Source of the DNA: Nocardia kruczakiae NBRC 101016
GTDB taxonomy: Bacteria; Actinomycetota; Actinomycetes; Mycobacteriales; Mycobacteriaceae
Direction: 5' to 3'
Assembly: GCF_001612965.1 (NCBI RefSeq)
Contig: NZ_BDBL01000053.1
Coordinates: forward strand, 1-48,939
DNA: 48,939 nt
The notes beneath the pieces were generated by a model. That model had not been told where the DNA came from and did no database searches. It worked only from the letters and a program-made list of their open reading frames with translations. The translations under genes were made by a program, and so were the position numbers. Numbering within the stretch: position 1 is the first letter of the stretch; each line of letters opens with the position of its first letter. Of this stretch, positions 40,031 to 47,084 are shown piece by piece.

Positions 40031-40402
40031 TCACTTCGCTTGCACCAAGACCAGTTTCTCGGCCTTCGGGGCCGGAATCACGATCCGGGTGTCTCCGGCG
40101 ATCCCGGCGCGCGCCGACACGCTCGCCGCGGGTGCTGCGGCGGCCGTCTCCGGCGCGGGTGCCGGGGCGTCGGCATCGGCCATCGTGGCGCTCACGTCGA
40201 CCAGCACCTGCGACAGCGGCACGTCCAGCGCCTGGCAGATCGCGGCCAGCAGTTCGCTCGAGGCCTCTTTCCGGCCGCGTTCCACCTCGGACAGATAGCC
40301 CAGGCTCACGCGTGCCGACGTCGACACCTCGCGCAGGGTCCGGTTCTGGGCGATCCGAGCGCGCCGCAGACTCTCGCCGATGGCCTCTCGAAGCAGCGTC
40401 AT
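40031..40402 (-). CDS. clgR: Transcriptional regulator ClgR
   Basis: This 123-residue protein has a cro/C1-type helix-turn-helix in the first 65 residues: AQNRTLREVSTSARVSLGYLSEVERGRKEASSELL-type helices, here with SLGYLSEVERGRKEAS. An Ala/Pro linker and a short C-terminal strand (RIVIPAPKAEKLVLVQAK) follow. ClgR activates clp protease and psp genes in actinobacteria. AGGAG lies six bases before the ATG. The promoter region has an exact SigE-type GGAAC-N18-CGTT sequence, consistent with the SigE-ClgR-PspA circuit of mycobacteria. Confidence 0.93.
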   Translation of the reverse strand: MTLLREAIGESLRRARIAQNRTLREVSTSARVSLGYLSEVERGRKEASSELLAAICQALDVPLSQVLVDVSATMADADAPAPAPETAAAAPAASVSARAGIAGDTRIVIPAPKAEKLVLVQAK

Positions 40403-40482
40403 CTCGTTCTCCTCACGTTCTCGCCTCACCGGGCCGAGCGCGACCGCCGTCGAGCGTGACGCACCCCTCCGTCTACAGTGCC

Positions 40483-40509
40483 AACGTCGCATGCCACCCC
40501 GTTGGTTCC
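40483..40509 (-). promoter_or_regulatory. SigE-type promoter of clgR
   Basis: Minus-strand GGAAC (40509-40505) is followed after exactly 18 bases by CGTT (40486-40483), the mycobacterial SigE consensus. It lies about 80 bases before the clgR ATG. Confidence 0.75.
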
Positions 40510-40523
40510 CGCCCGCGGGAACC
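40504..40523. promoter_or_regulatory. Palindrome over the clgR -35 box
   Basis: GGTTCCCG and CGGGAACC flank CCCG, an 8-bp inverted repeat whose inner edge covers the GGAAC -35 element. Binding here would block or assist SigE holoenzyme. Confidence 0.5.
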
Positions 40524-40549
40524 GATCGGCATCCATCGGGCAGTCGTCG

Positions 40550-41086
40550 TCAGCCGGTGGTGTCCGGGTCGCCGCCACCGACGCGGCGCAGCAGCTCCGC
40601 GACGGCCGTACGCACCGCGTTCATCCTGATCGTCCACCGGTCTCCCGCGAGCTGCAACCGCATCACCTCGGTCCCTCCGGGACCGCTCAGCCCCAGGAAG
40701 ACGGTGCCGACCGGGCAGCCGTTCTGCGAGTCCGGCCCGGCGACACCGGTGAGCCCGATTCCCCAGTCGGCCCCGCACTCCGTGCGCGCGCCGACGGCGA
40801 GCTGTTCGGCGGTCCCCGCCGCGACCGGCCCGTCGGCGGCCAGGGTGTGTTCGCTCACGCCGGCCAGGCGGTGTTTGAGGTCGGTGGCGTAGACGATCAG
40901 CCCGCCGCGCAACACCAGGCTGGCTCCCGGCACCCCGGCGATCGTGGCCGCGAGCAAACCTGCGGTCAAAGATTCGGCGGTGGCCACGGTCTGTCCGATG
41001 CGGGTCAGCGTCGCCACCAGCTCGACGGCCTCGGGCGCAGCGGTCAGCGGATCGGCGGCGGCCACATCGGTGCCCAGCGCGGTCAC
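40550..41086 (-). CDS. cinA: CinA-family (PncC-type) amidohydrolase
   Basis: This 178-residue stand-alone CinA C-terminal domain has TVATAESLTAGLLAATIAGVPGAS, VVYATDLKHRLAGV-like (IVYATDLKHRLAGV) and GIGLTGVAGP, the nicotinamide-nucleotide amidohydrolase signatures. It lacks the N-terminal MoaB-like domain of full CinA. The GTG at 41086 overlaps the pgsA stop by four bases (GTGA), so translation is coupled. It probably deamidates nicotinamide mononucleotide in NAD recycling. It lies between pgsA and clgR, an order common in actinobacteria. Confidence 0.9.
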   Translation of the reverse strand: MTALGTDVAAADPLTAAPEAVELVATLTRIGQTVATAESLTAGLLAATIAGVPGASLVLRGGLIVYATDLKHRLAGVSEHTLAADGPVAAGTAEQLAVGARTECGADWGIGLTGVAGPDSQNGCPVGTVFLGLSGPGGTEVMRLQLAGDRWTIRMNAVRTAVAELLRRVGGGDPDTTG

Positions 41087-41751
41087 CGCCGCTCGACCGG
41101 CCGCGCCCACAATCGGGCCGCCTGCACCACGTAATCCAGTCCGGTCACCACGGTCAGCACCACCGCCACATACATCAGCGCCATGCCCGCGCTCGCCCAC
41201 GCGTCGGCGAGGGGCAGCAGCAGGACGCCGATCGCCACCGACTGCACCAGGGTCTTGGCCTTACCGCCGCGGCCGGCGGGAATCACGCCGCGGCGCACCA
41301 CGGCCAGCCGCAGCAACGTCACGCCGATCTCGCGGGCACAGATCACGACGGTGATCCACCACGGCAGATCGCCCAGTGCCGACAACCCGATCAGGGCCGC
41401 GCCGATCAACGCCTTGTCGGCGATCGGATCCGCCAATTTGCCGAAGTCGGTGACCAGTCCGTACTTGCGCGCGAGTTGGCCGTCGATGCGGTCGGTGACC
41501 GCCGCGATGCCGAACAGGGCGGCCGCGGCGATCCGCCATCCGGTGTCGTGGCCGTCCCCGGCGAACAATGCCAGCAGGAAGATCGGCACGATCAGGATGC
41601 GCAGAACCGTGAGGATGTTGGCGATGTTCATCAGCGGCACCGCGGAGGGCTCGACCGTCCGGTTGGGTTGCGGCGGAACGAGATTCGCCCGCGCTCTGCC
41701 GGCCTCGGCCCAGGTCCGGTCCATATCGTCGCTCTGCACGCTCACCGGCAC
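41083..41751 (-). CDS. pgsA: CDP-diacylglycerol-glycerol-3-phosphate phosphatidyltransferase PgsA
   Basis: This 222-residue membrane enzyme of phosphatidylglycerol synthesis has about five hydrophobic helices. The CDP-alcohol phosphatidyltransferase motif reads DRIDGQLARKYGLVTDFGKLADPIADK-type; the key residues are Asp-x2-Asp-Gly-x2-Ala-Arg, Gly and two further Asp. The start is uncertain among clustered GTG codons near 41751 and an ATG at 41724; the conserved fold begins at MNIANILTVLRIL. Coupled to cinA by overlap and divergent from argA. Confidence 0.93.
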   Translation of the reverse strand: MPVSVQSDDMDRTWAEAGRARANLVPPQPNRTVEPSAVPLMNIANILTVLRILIVPIFLLALFAGDGHDTGWRIAAAALFGIAAVTDRIDGQLARKYGLVTDFGKLADPIADKALIGAALIGLSALGDLPWWITVVICAREIGVTLLRLAVVRRGVIPAGRGGKAKTLVQSVAIGVLLLPLADAWASAGMALMYVAVVLTVVTGLDYVVQAARLWARPVERR

Positions 41752-41851
41752 CCCCGGCCGGAACGCACGCAGCCGCGGCCCCCGGCGAATCGAGGCAAGC
41801 GGGCGGACGAGATGTGCGGCACTCCACCAGACTATCGGTTAACGACCCGAC

Positions 41852-41857
41852 TACTGT
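41852..41857 (+). promoter_or_regulatory. -10 element giving leaderless argA
   Basis: TACTGT lies seven bases before the argA ATG, fitting TANNNT spacing for initiation on the start codon. No Shine-Dalgarno is present. Confidence 0.5.
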
Positions 41858-41864
41858 GCACCCC

Positions 41865-42407
41865 ATGACCACGCGGGCACATCAGAGTGATTCGATCGGC
41901 GCCACGGACCCCGGCACCGTGCGAGTCCGACGTGCCCGCACCTCGGATGTGCCCGCCATCAAAAACCTCGTCGACGTCTACGCCGGCCGCATCCTGCTGG
42001 AGAAGAATCTCGTCACGCTCTACGAGTCCGTGCAGGAATTCTGGGTGGCCGAGGTCGACGAGAGCCTCGTCGGATGTGGCGCATTACACGTGCTGTGGGC
42101 CGATCTGGGCGAAGTGCGCACCGTGGCGGTCCACCCCGACGCCAAGGGCCGCGGCGTCGGGCGCCTGATCGTGGATCAGCTGATCGCGACCGCCCGCGAA
42201 CTCCAGCTGCAGCGACTGTTCGTGCTGACTTTCGAGGTGGAGTTCTTCTCCCGGCACGGGTTCGCCGAGATCGACGGCACGCCCGTCACCGCCGAGGTCT
42301 TCGCGGAGATGTGCCGCTCCTACGACACCGGCGTGGCCGAATTCCTCGACCTCAGCTACGTCAAGCCGAACACCCTCGGCAATACTCGAATGCTGTTGAC
42401 CCTCTGA
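41865..42407 (+). CDS. argA: Amino-acid N-acetyltransferase (short ArgA)
   Basis: This 180-residue GNAT acetyltransferase has VRVRRARTSDVPAIKNLVD at the start and the acetyl-CoA loop VRTVAVHPDAKGRGVGRLIVDQL. The C-terminal block is LFVLTFEVEFFSRHGFAEID, as in stand-alone actinobacterial glutamate N-acetyltransferases (Rv2747). It starts arginine synthesis by acetylating glutamate. The ATG at 41865 fits a leaderless transcript. It is divergent from pgsA and followed after 17 bases by a YciI-type gene. Confidence 0.92.
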   Translation: MTTRAHQSDSIGATDPGTVRVRRARTSDVPAIKNLVDVYAGRILLEKNLVTLYESVQEFWVAEVDESLVGCGALHVLWADLGEVRTVAVHPDAKGRGVGRLIVDQLIATARELQLQRLFVLTFEVEFFSRHGFAEIDGTPVTAEVFAEMCRSYDTGVAEFLDLSYVKPNTLGNTRMLLTL

Positions 42408-42424
42408 CCCTTTCGGGAGCGCCC

Positions 42425-42727
42425 GTGCCGATCTTCGCCGTCCACTACACCTATTCCGACGCCACCGTCGCCGGGCGCGACGAGCATCGGCCCCGGCATC
42501 GGGAATGGCTGTCGAATCTGGTCGACCAGGGTGTGGTGCTCACGACCGGGCCGTATGCCGACGGATCCGGCGCGCTGCTGGTGTTCCGCGCCGAGGATGC
42601 CGCGGCATTGGACGAACTGCTCGCCGCCGATCCGTTCGCGCGGGAGGGGCTCATCGACGCGAAGCGATTCCTGGAATGGACCCCGGTGATGGGCGCCTTC
42701 TCCGCACAGCCGGCGCCGAACCCCTAG
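42425..42727 (+). CDS. YciI-family protein
   Basis: This 100-residue dimeric ferredoxin-fold protein of the YciI type shows IFAVHYTYSDATVAGRDEHRPRHREWL with the conserved His, GVVLTTGPYADGSGALLVFRAED, and the DPFAREGLID segment with the conserved Asp. GGGAG lies about five bases before the GTG. It follows argA by 17 bases, suggesting co-transcription. The catalytic role of YciI proteins is mostly unknown. Confidence 0.9.
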   Translation: MPIFAVHYTYSDATVAGRDEHRPRHREWLSNLVDQGVVLTTGPYADGSGALLVFRAEDAAALDELLAADPFAREGLIDAKRFLEWTPVMGAFSAQPAPNP

Positions 42728-42792
42728 GCAGGGGCGGCGAACGCCCGCTACGATGCTCGGCATAGTCAACCAGTTGCATATGCGAGGTGGCG

Positions 42793-43209
42793 ATGCAGGC
42801 ATTCCGACAGGCCGTGGAGGCACGTGACAGCGCGGCGATCGAGGCGTTGCTCGCCGAGAACGTCGTGTTCACGAGTCCGGTGGCGTTCAAGCCCTATCCC
42901 GGCCGGGCCATCACCGCGGCGATTCTGCGCGGTGTCCTGCGGGTGTTCGAGGATTTCCGCTACGTCCGCGAGATCACCGACGCCGGCGGGCACGACTCGA
43001 CGCTGATCTTCGAGGCGACGGTCGACGGGAAGCGCGTGACCGGCGCCGACTTCATCCACACCGACGAGGCCGGCCGGATCGACGATCTGATGGTGATGGT
43101 GCGCCCGCTCTCGGCGGCCAATGCCCTGGCCGCGGCGATGGGTGCGCAGTTCGAGCGCATCCAGGCCGAGGCGGCCGAGCAGATCGAGCGGGAGAACGCG
43201 CCGCTGTAG
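42793..43209 (+). CDS. NTF2/SnoaL-like protein
   Basis: This 138-residue cone-fold protein has FRQAVEARDSAAIEALLAENVVFTSPVAFKPYPGR, the usual SnoaL opening, then ITAAILRGVLRVFEDF, and GRIDDLMVMVRPLSAANALAAAMG at the end. ATG 42793 has GAGG at proper spacing and is preferred over the GTG six bases earlier. It is 65 bases after the YciI gene on the same strand. It probably binds or isomerises a small hydrophobic ligand; no substrate is assigned. Confidence 0.85.
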   Translation: MQAFRQAVEARDSAAIEALLAENVVFTSPVAFKPYPGRAITAAILRGVLRVFEDFRYVREITDAGGHDSTLIFEATVDGKRVTGADFIHTDEAGRIDDLMVMVRPLSAANALAAAMGAQFERIQAEAAEQIERENAPL

Positions 43210-43233
43210 GCCACGCCGTCGCGTCCGGCGATC

Positions 43234-43239
43234 TACCGT
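43234..43239 (+). promoter_or_regulatory. -10 element giving a leaderless F420 oxidoreductase gene
   Basis: TACCGT lies six bases before the GTG at 43246, again without a Shine-Dalgarno, consistent with leaderless initiation. Confidence 0.45.
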
Positions 43240-43245
43240 GAACCG

Positions 43246-43671
43246 GTGCGTTTGGATCGGAATACCGCGCTCGCGCGAGCACGCGCGGCTCGCGTGGCCC
43301 GGCTGGGTACGACCGACCCGACGGGGCGGCCTCATCTGGTGCCCGTGACCTTCGCGCTCTCGCCCTCGGGCCGGATCCTGGTGACCGCGGTCGATCAGAA
43401 ACCGAAATCGACGACCGACCTGCGGCGGTTGCGCAATATCGCGGCCGAGAACCGGGTCTCGGTGCTGGCCGACGACTACGACGAGGACTGGACCCGGCTG
43501 TGGTGGGTCCGGCTCGACGGCACCGCCGCCGTCGCCACCACCGACACCGAGCGTGCCGAGGCGATCGCCTGGCTCACCGCGAAATACCCGCAGTACCGGG
43601 ACAACGCCCCGCGCGGACCGGTCATCCGGGTCGAGATCCGGACCGTCACCGGCTGGGCATACACCGGGTAA
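43246..43671 (+). CDS. PPOX-class F420-dependent oxidoreductase (TIGR03668-like)
   Basis: This 141-residue split-barrel flavin/deazaflavin protein shows ARAARVARLGTTDPTGRPHLVPVTFAL, VTAVDQKPKSTTDLRRLRNIAAENRVSVL-type elements (key blocks QKPKST and NRVSVLADDY), and LWWVRLDGTAAV. The family is actinobacterial and binds F420. It is the third enzyme in this window that likely depends on deazaflavin. It is convergent with ftsK, 16 bases away. Substrate unknown. Confidence 0.88.
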   Translation: MRLDRNTALARARAARVARLGTTDPTGRPHLVPVTFALSPSGRILVTAVDQKPKSTTDLRRLRNIAAENRVSVLADDYDEDWTRLWWVRLDGTAAVATTDTERAEAIAWLTAKYPQYRDNAPRGPVIRVEIRTVTGWAYTG

Positions 43672-43687
43672 GACCTACGCCGGAAAC

Positions 43688-46276
43688 CTAGGCGTCGATC
43701 GCATCCGGTTCGGCCGCTTCCTCCGCCTCACCCCCACCGCGGATCGAATACAGCAGTCCGTCCAGCTCATCGGGTTTGACGAGCACGTCGCGCGCCTTGG
43801 AGCCCTCGCTCGGGCCGACCACGCCGCGGGTCTCCATCAGATCCATCAGGCGGCCCGCCTTGGCGAATCCGACGCGCAGTTTGCGCTGCAGCATCGAGGT
43901 GGACCCGAACTGCGAGGTGACGACCAGTTCGACGGCCTGCAGGAAGACGTCGAGGTCGTCGCCGATATCCGGGTCGACGTCCTTCTTCTCCCCGGCCTTC
44001 GCCGTGGTGACGCCTTCCTGGTACTCGGGTTCGGCCTGATTCTTGGCGAAGTCGACGACGGCCTGGATCTCCTCGTCGGAGATGAACGCGCCCTGCAACC
44101 GGGTCGGCTTGGACGCGCCCATCGGCAGGAACAGACCGTCGCCCATACCGATCAGCTTCTCCGCTCCCGGCTGGTCCAGGATGACGCGGGAGTCGGTGAG
44201 CGAGGACGTCGCGAACGCCAGCCGGGAAGGGACGTTGGTCTTGATCAGACCGGTCACCACGTCCACCGAGGGCCGCTGGGTCGCCAGCACCAGATGGATA
44301 CCGGCCGCGCGCGCCTTCTGGGTGATGCGCACGATCGCGTCCTCGACATCGCGCGGCGCTGTCATCATCAGGTCGGCCAGCTCGTCGACGATCGCGAGGA
44401 TGTAGGGGTAGGGCCGGTACACGCGCTCGCTGCCCAGAGGCGTGGTGATCTGGCCCGATTTCACCTTCTTGTTGAAATCGTCGATGTGGCGGACCTTGCT
44501 GGCCTGCATGTCCTGATATCGCTGTTCCATCTCCTCCACCAGCCAGGCCAGGGCGGCGGCGGCCTTCTTCGGCTGGGTGATGATGGGCGTGATCAGATGC
44601 GGAATGCCCTCGTACGGCGTGAGTTCCACCATCTTCGGGTCGATCAGGATCATCCGCACCTCGTCCGGGGTGGCGCGGCCCAGCAGCGAGACCAGCATCG
44701 AGTTGACGAAACTCGACTTACCCGAACCGGTGGATCCGGCGACCAGCAGATGCGGCATCTTCGCCAGATTCGCGGAGACGAATTCGCCCTCGATGTTCTT
44801 CCCGAGTCCGATCACCAACGGATGGTGGTCGTTTCGCGTGGAGGGCGCCTTGAGCACATCCGCCAGGCGGACCAGTTCGCGGTCGGCGTTGGGCACCTCG
44901 ATACCGACCGCCGACTTGCCCGGAATCGGTGCGAGCAAACGCACATTCTCGGTGGCCACGGCATAGGCGATATTGCGGGCCAGGGCGGTGATCTTCTCGA
45001 CCTTCACACCGGGCCCGAGTTCGACCTCGTATCGGGTGACCGTCGGACCGCGGACGAAACCGGTGACCGCCGCGTCGATCTTGAACTGCACCAGCACCTC
45101 GGTGATCGCCTCGATCATCGATTCGTTGGCGGCGCTGCGCTTCTTCGGCGGATCACCGTCGGTCAGCAGCGTCAGCGGCGGCAGCTGATAGTCGCCGTCG
45201 ACCTCGCGATCGGTGACGAATTCCAGCTGCTGCGCGGGCGGCGGCTCGGGTGTCTGATCGACGACCTTGGGTGCCTTGCGCGTCTTGGGTTTGGCTGCGG
45301 GAGGCGGTGTTTCGTCCGCCTCGGCGATATCCTTCGCATCGCGCAGCGGCGGTTCGCCGAGGACCTCGGTGACCGCGTCGGCGCCGCCGAATTCGTCGGC
45401 CGGGTAGTTCTCCTCCGGGGTGCGGCCGCGCCGCGACGAACGGCTCTTGTGCACCGGAAAACCGTCGGCGTCATAGTTTTCCGGGTCGTAGAGCCCGTAT
45501 TGCCCGTCGTCGTCGGCGAATTCGGCATCGGGCAGGCCGAACAGTTCCCGCAACCGATGCGGAACCTCACGCACCGTCGTACCGGTCACCAGCAGCAGTC
45601 CGAAGAGCATGGCCAGCAACAGCAGCGGCACCGCCAGCCACGCGGTGAGCCCGTTGCGCAGCGGCCCGCCCAGCACGTAGCCGACGAAACCCGCGGCATG
45701 GGCGCGCCCGTGCGCGTCGGCCGGCGCGCCCGCGAAGATATGCCAGATTCCCAGCGCCGGCAGACCCACCAGCAACCCGCCGAGGACCAGCCGGGGCCGG
45801 ATCTCGGGCCGCGGTTCGGTGCGCATCAGCACCACCGCGATACCGGAGGCCACGAAAGGCAGTACGGCCGCGGCGGATCCGGCGATCGCCCGCACCGCGG
45901 TGTCGACCCAGTGCCCCACCGGGCCGCCCGCCGACAACCAGACCGCTGCCGCGATGACGACACTGAAAGCGACCAGCGCCAACGCGATTCCGTCGCGGCG
46001 GTGACCGTGTTCGATCTCCCCCGCGCGGCTGATGGTGCGCGTGGTGGCGCCGAATCCGCGCGCCAGCACCGACCAGCCGTTGCCGATACCGCGTCCGATC
46101 ACCGCCAGCGGTGCGGTCTGCGGTGACCGCCGCACCGGCCGGCGGGTCGCGGTGGTGCGGCCGCGCGGCGCCGATCGGGCGCGCGAGCCTCCCGAGCGAG
46201 TCCGCGCCGGAGCCCGCCCCCGGGTGGATCCCGCCCGCGAACTCGACGTCGTGGTGCCGCGGGACTTACCTGCCAT
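43688..46276 (-). CDS. ftsK: DNA translocase FtsK
   Basis: This 862-residue DNA translocase acts at the division septum. A basic N-terminus of about 50 residues precedes four or so membrane helices (LALVAFSVVIAAAVWL, AAAVLPFVASGIAVVLM, LVLGGLLVGLPALGIWH, LLLLAMLFGLLLV). An acidic/Pro linker, the RecA-like motor with Walker A GSTGSGKSSFV and LIDPKMVELTPYEGIPHL follow. The C-terminal winged-helix gamma domain reads LQRKLRVGFAKAGRLMDLM. It pumps chromosome termini apart before division. Confidence 0.97.
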   Translation of the reverse strand: MAGKSRGTTTSSSRAGSTRGRAPARTRSGGSRARSAPRGRTTATRRPVRRSPQTAPLAVIGRGIGNGWSVLARGFGATTRTISRAGEIEHGHRRDGIALALVAFSVVIAAAVWLSAGGPVGHWVDTAVRAIAGSAAAVLPFVASGIAVVLMRTEPRPEIRPRLVLGGLLVGLPALGIWHIFAGAPADAHGRAHAAGFVGYVLGGPLRNGLTAWLAVPLLLLAMLFGLLLVTGTTVREVPHRLRELFGLPDAEFADDDGQYGLYDPENYDADGFPVHKSRSSRRGRTPEENYPADEFGGADAVTEVLGEPPLRDAKDIAEADETPPPAAKPKTRKAPKVVDQTPEPPPAQQLEFVTDREVDGDYQLPPLTLLTDGDPPKKRSAANESMIEAITEVLVQFKIDAAVTGFVRGPTVTRYEVELGPGVKVEKITALARNIAYAVATENVRLLAPIPGKSAVGIEVPNADRELVRLADVLKAPSTRNDHHPLVIGLGKNIEGEFVSANLAKMPHLLVAGSTGSGKSSFVNSMLVSLLGRATPDEVRMILIDPKMVELTPYEGIPHLITPIITQPKKAAAALAWLVEEMEQRYQDMQASKVRHIDDFNKKVKSGQITTPLGSERVYRPYPYILAIVDELADLMMTAPRDVEDAIVRITQKARAAGIHLVLATQRPSVDVVTGLIKTNVPSRLAFATSSLTDSRVILDQPGAEKLIGMGDGLFLPMGASKPTRLQGAFISDEEIQAVVDFAKNQAEPEYQEGVTTAKAGEKKDVDPDIGDDLDVFLQAVELVVTSQFGSTSMLQRKLRVGFAKAGRLMDLMETRGVVGPSEGSKARDVLVKPDELDGLLYSIRGGGEAEEAAEPDAIDA

Positions 46277-46390
46277 GACCTCAGGCTAGCCGCAACAGCC
46301 CCATCGGGACCATCCGCAACACCCATCCCAGCCACATCATTGCCGACCTCACAACGCCGTCAACGGCCGGAAACGCCGCGCGCGAGGGCC

Positions 46391-47014
46391 TCAGACGCTG
46401 CGATCGGAGGCGAAGACCGCGGCCACATCGTCGACGCCGCCGGCGGCATCGACACGGACCTCGTTGCGGCCGAACGCGTGAAGCAGCAGTTCGGAGGGCT
46501 GCCCGGTGAGCACCACCGCATCGCCGCCGACGTTGTGCGCCGTCACGCGTTCACCCTCCGGCGTCGCCAGCACGACGGTGACCGGCGATTTGCGATACGC
46601 CATCCGCGCCATCCGCCGCGTCGCCGACCACAACTTGCGCTCGTCCTCGGGCGGCAACGGGCGCGGTTTCCATTCGGGGTGGGCGCGGCGCACGTCCTCG
46701 TGGTGGACGAACATCTCGGTCAGGTTGACCACCGCGTCGACCGGCTTCAGGGGCGACCACCACGGCGGCCCGGTGCGGATCTGCTCCAGCAGCTCGGTGA
46801 ACGGCTTCTCGGACACCTTCGCCTGCACCGAATCCAGGTACCCCGCAAGGGGTTTCAGCAAGATCCCCGGTGCGGCGGCGGGATGGCGCTCCCGCACCAC
46901 CAGATGCGCGGCCAGGTCGTGCACCGTCCAGGTGCCGCACAGGGTCGGGGCATCGGGACCGACCGCCGTCATGGTCGACACCAGGGCCCGGCGTTCCCGT
47001 TGAGCCATACTCAT
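46391..47014 (-). CDS. TIGR03085-family metal-binding protein
   Basis: This 207-residue DinB-fold protein of the actinobacterial TIGR03085 family shows AVGPDAPTLCGTWTVHDLAAHLVVRERHP, with His ligands in the HDLAAH and RERHP helices, then VVNLTEMFVHHEDVRRAHPEW, with the third ligand cluster. The ATG at 47014 lies exactly six bases after TACGCT, so the message is probably leaderless. It may be a mycothiol- or metal-dependent transferase by fold, but no reaction is assigned. Between ftsK and rnj. Confidence 0.85.
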   Translation of the reverse strand: MSMAQRERRALVSTMTAVGPDAPTLCGTWTVHDLAAHLVVRERHPAAAPGILLKPLAGYLDSVQAKVSEKPFTELLEQIRTGPPWWSPLKPVDAVVNLTEMFVHHEDVRRAHPEWKPRPLPPEDERKLWSATRRMARMAYRKSPVTVVLATPEGERVTAHNVGGDAVVLTGQPSELLLHAFGRNEVRVDAAGGVDDVAAVFASDRSV

Positions 47015-47020
47015 GGGCCG

Positions 47021-47026
47021 AGCGTA
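47021..47026 (-). promoter_or_regulatory. -10 element giving a leaderless TIGR03085 gene
   Basis: Minus-strand TACGCT lies six bases before the ATG at 47014, with no Shine-Dalgarno between. Confidence 0.45.
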
Positions 47027-47084
47027 ATGGGTCGGAGCCCGGAGGCGGTAGCGGAGCACGGCCCCGCGGACGCCCCCGGCAGGC

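Noticed and set aside
43553..46126. Long plus-strand open frame opposite ftsK
   Set aside because: Its translation is His/Arg/Gly/Asp-rich with no family match, and the minus strand encodes an intact FtsK. A GC-skewed codon shadow.
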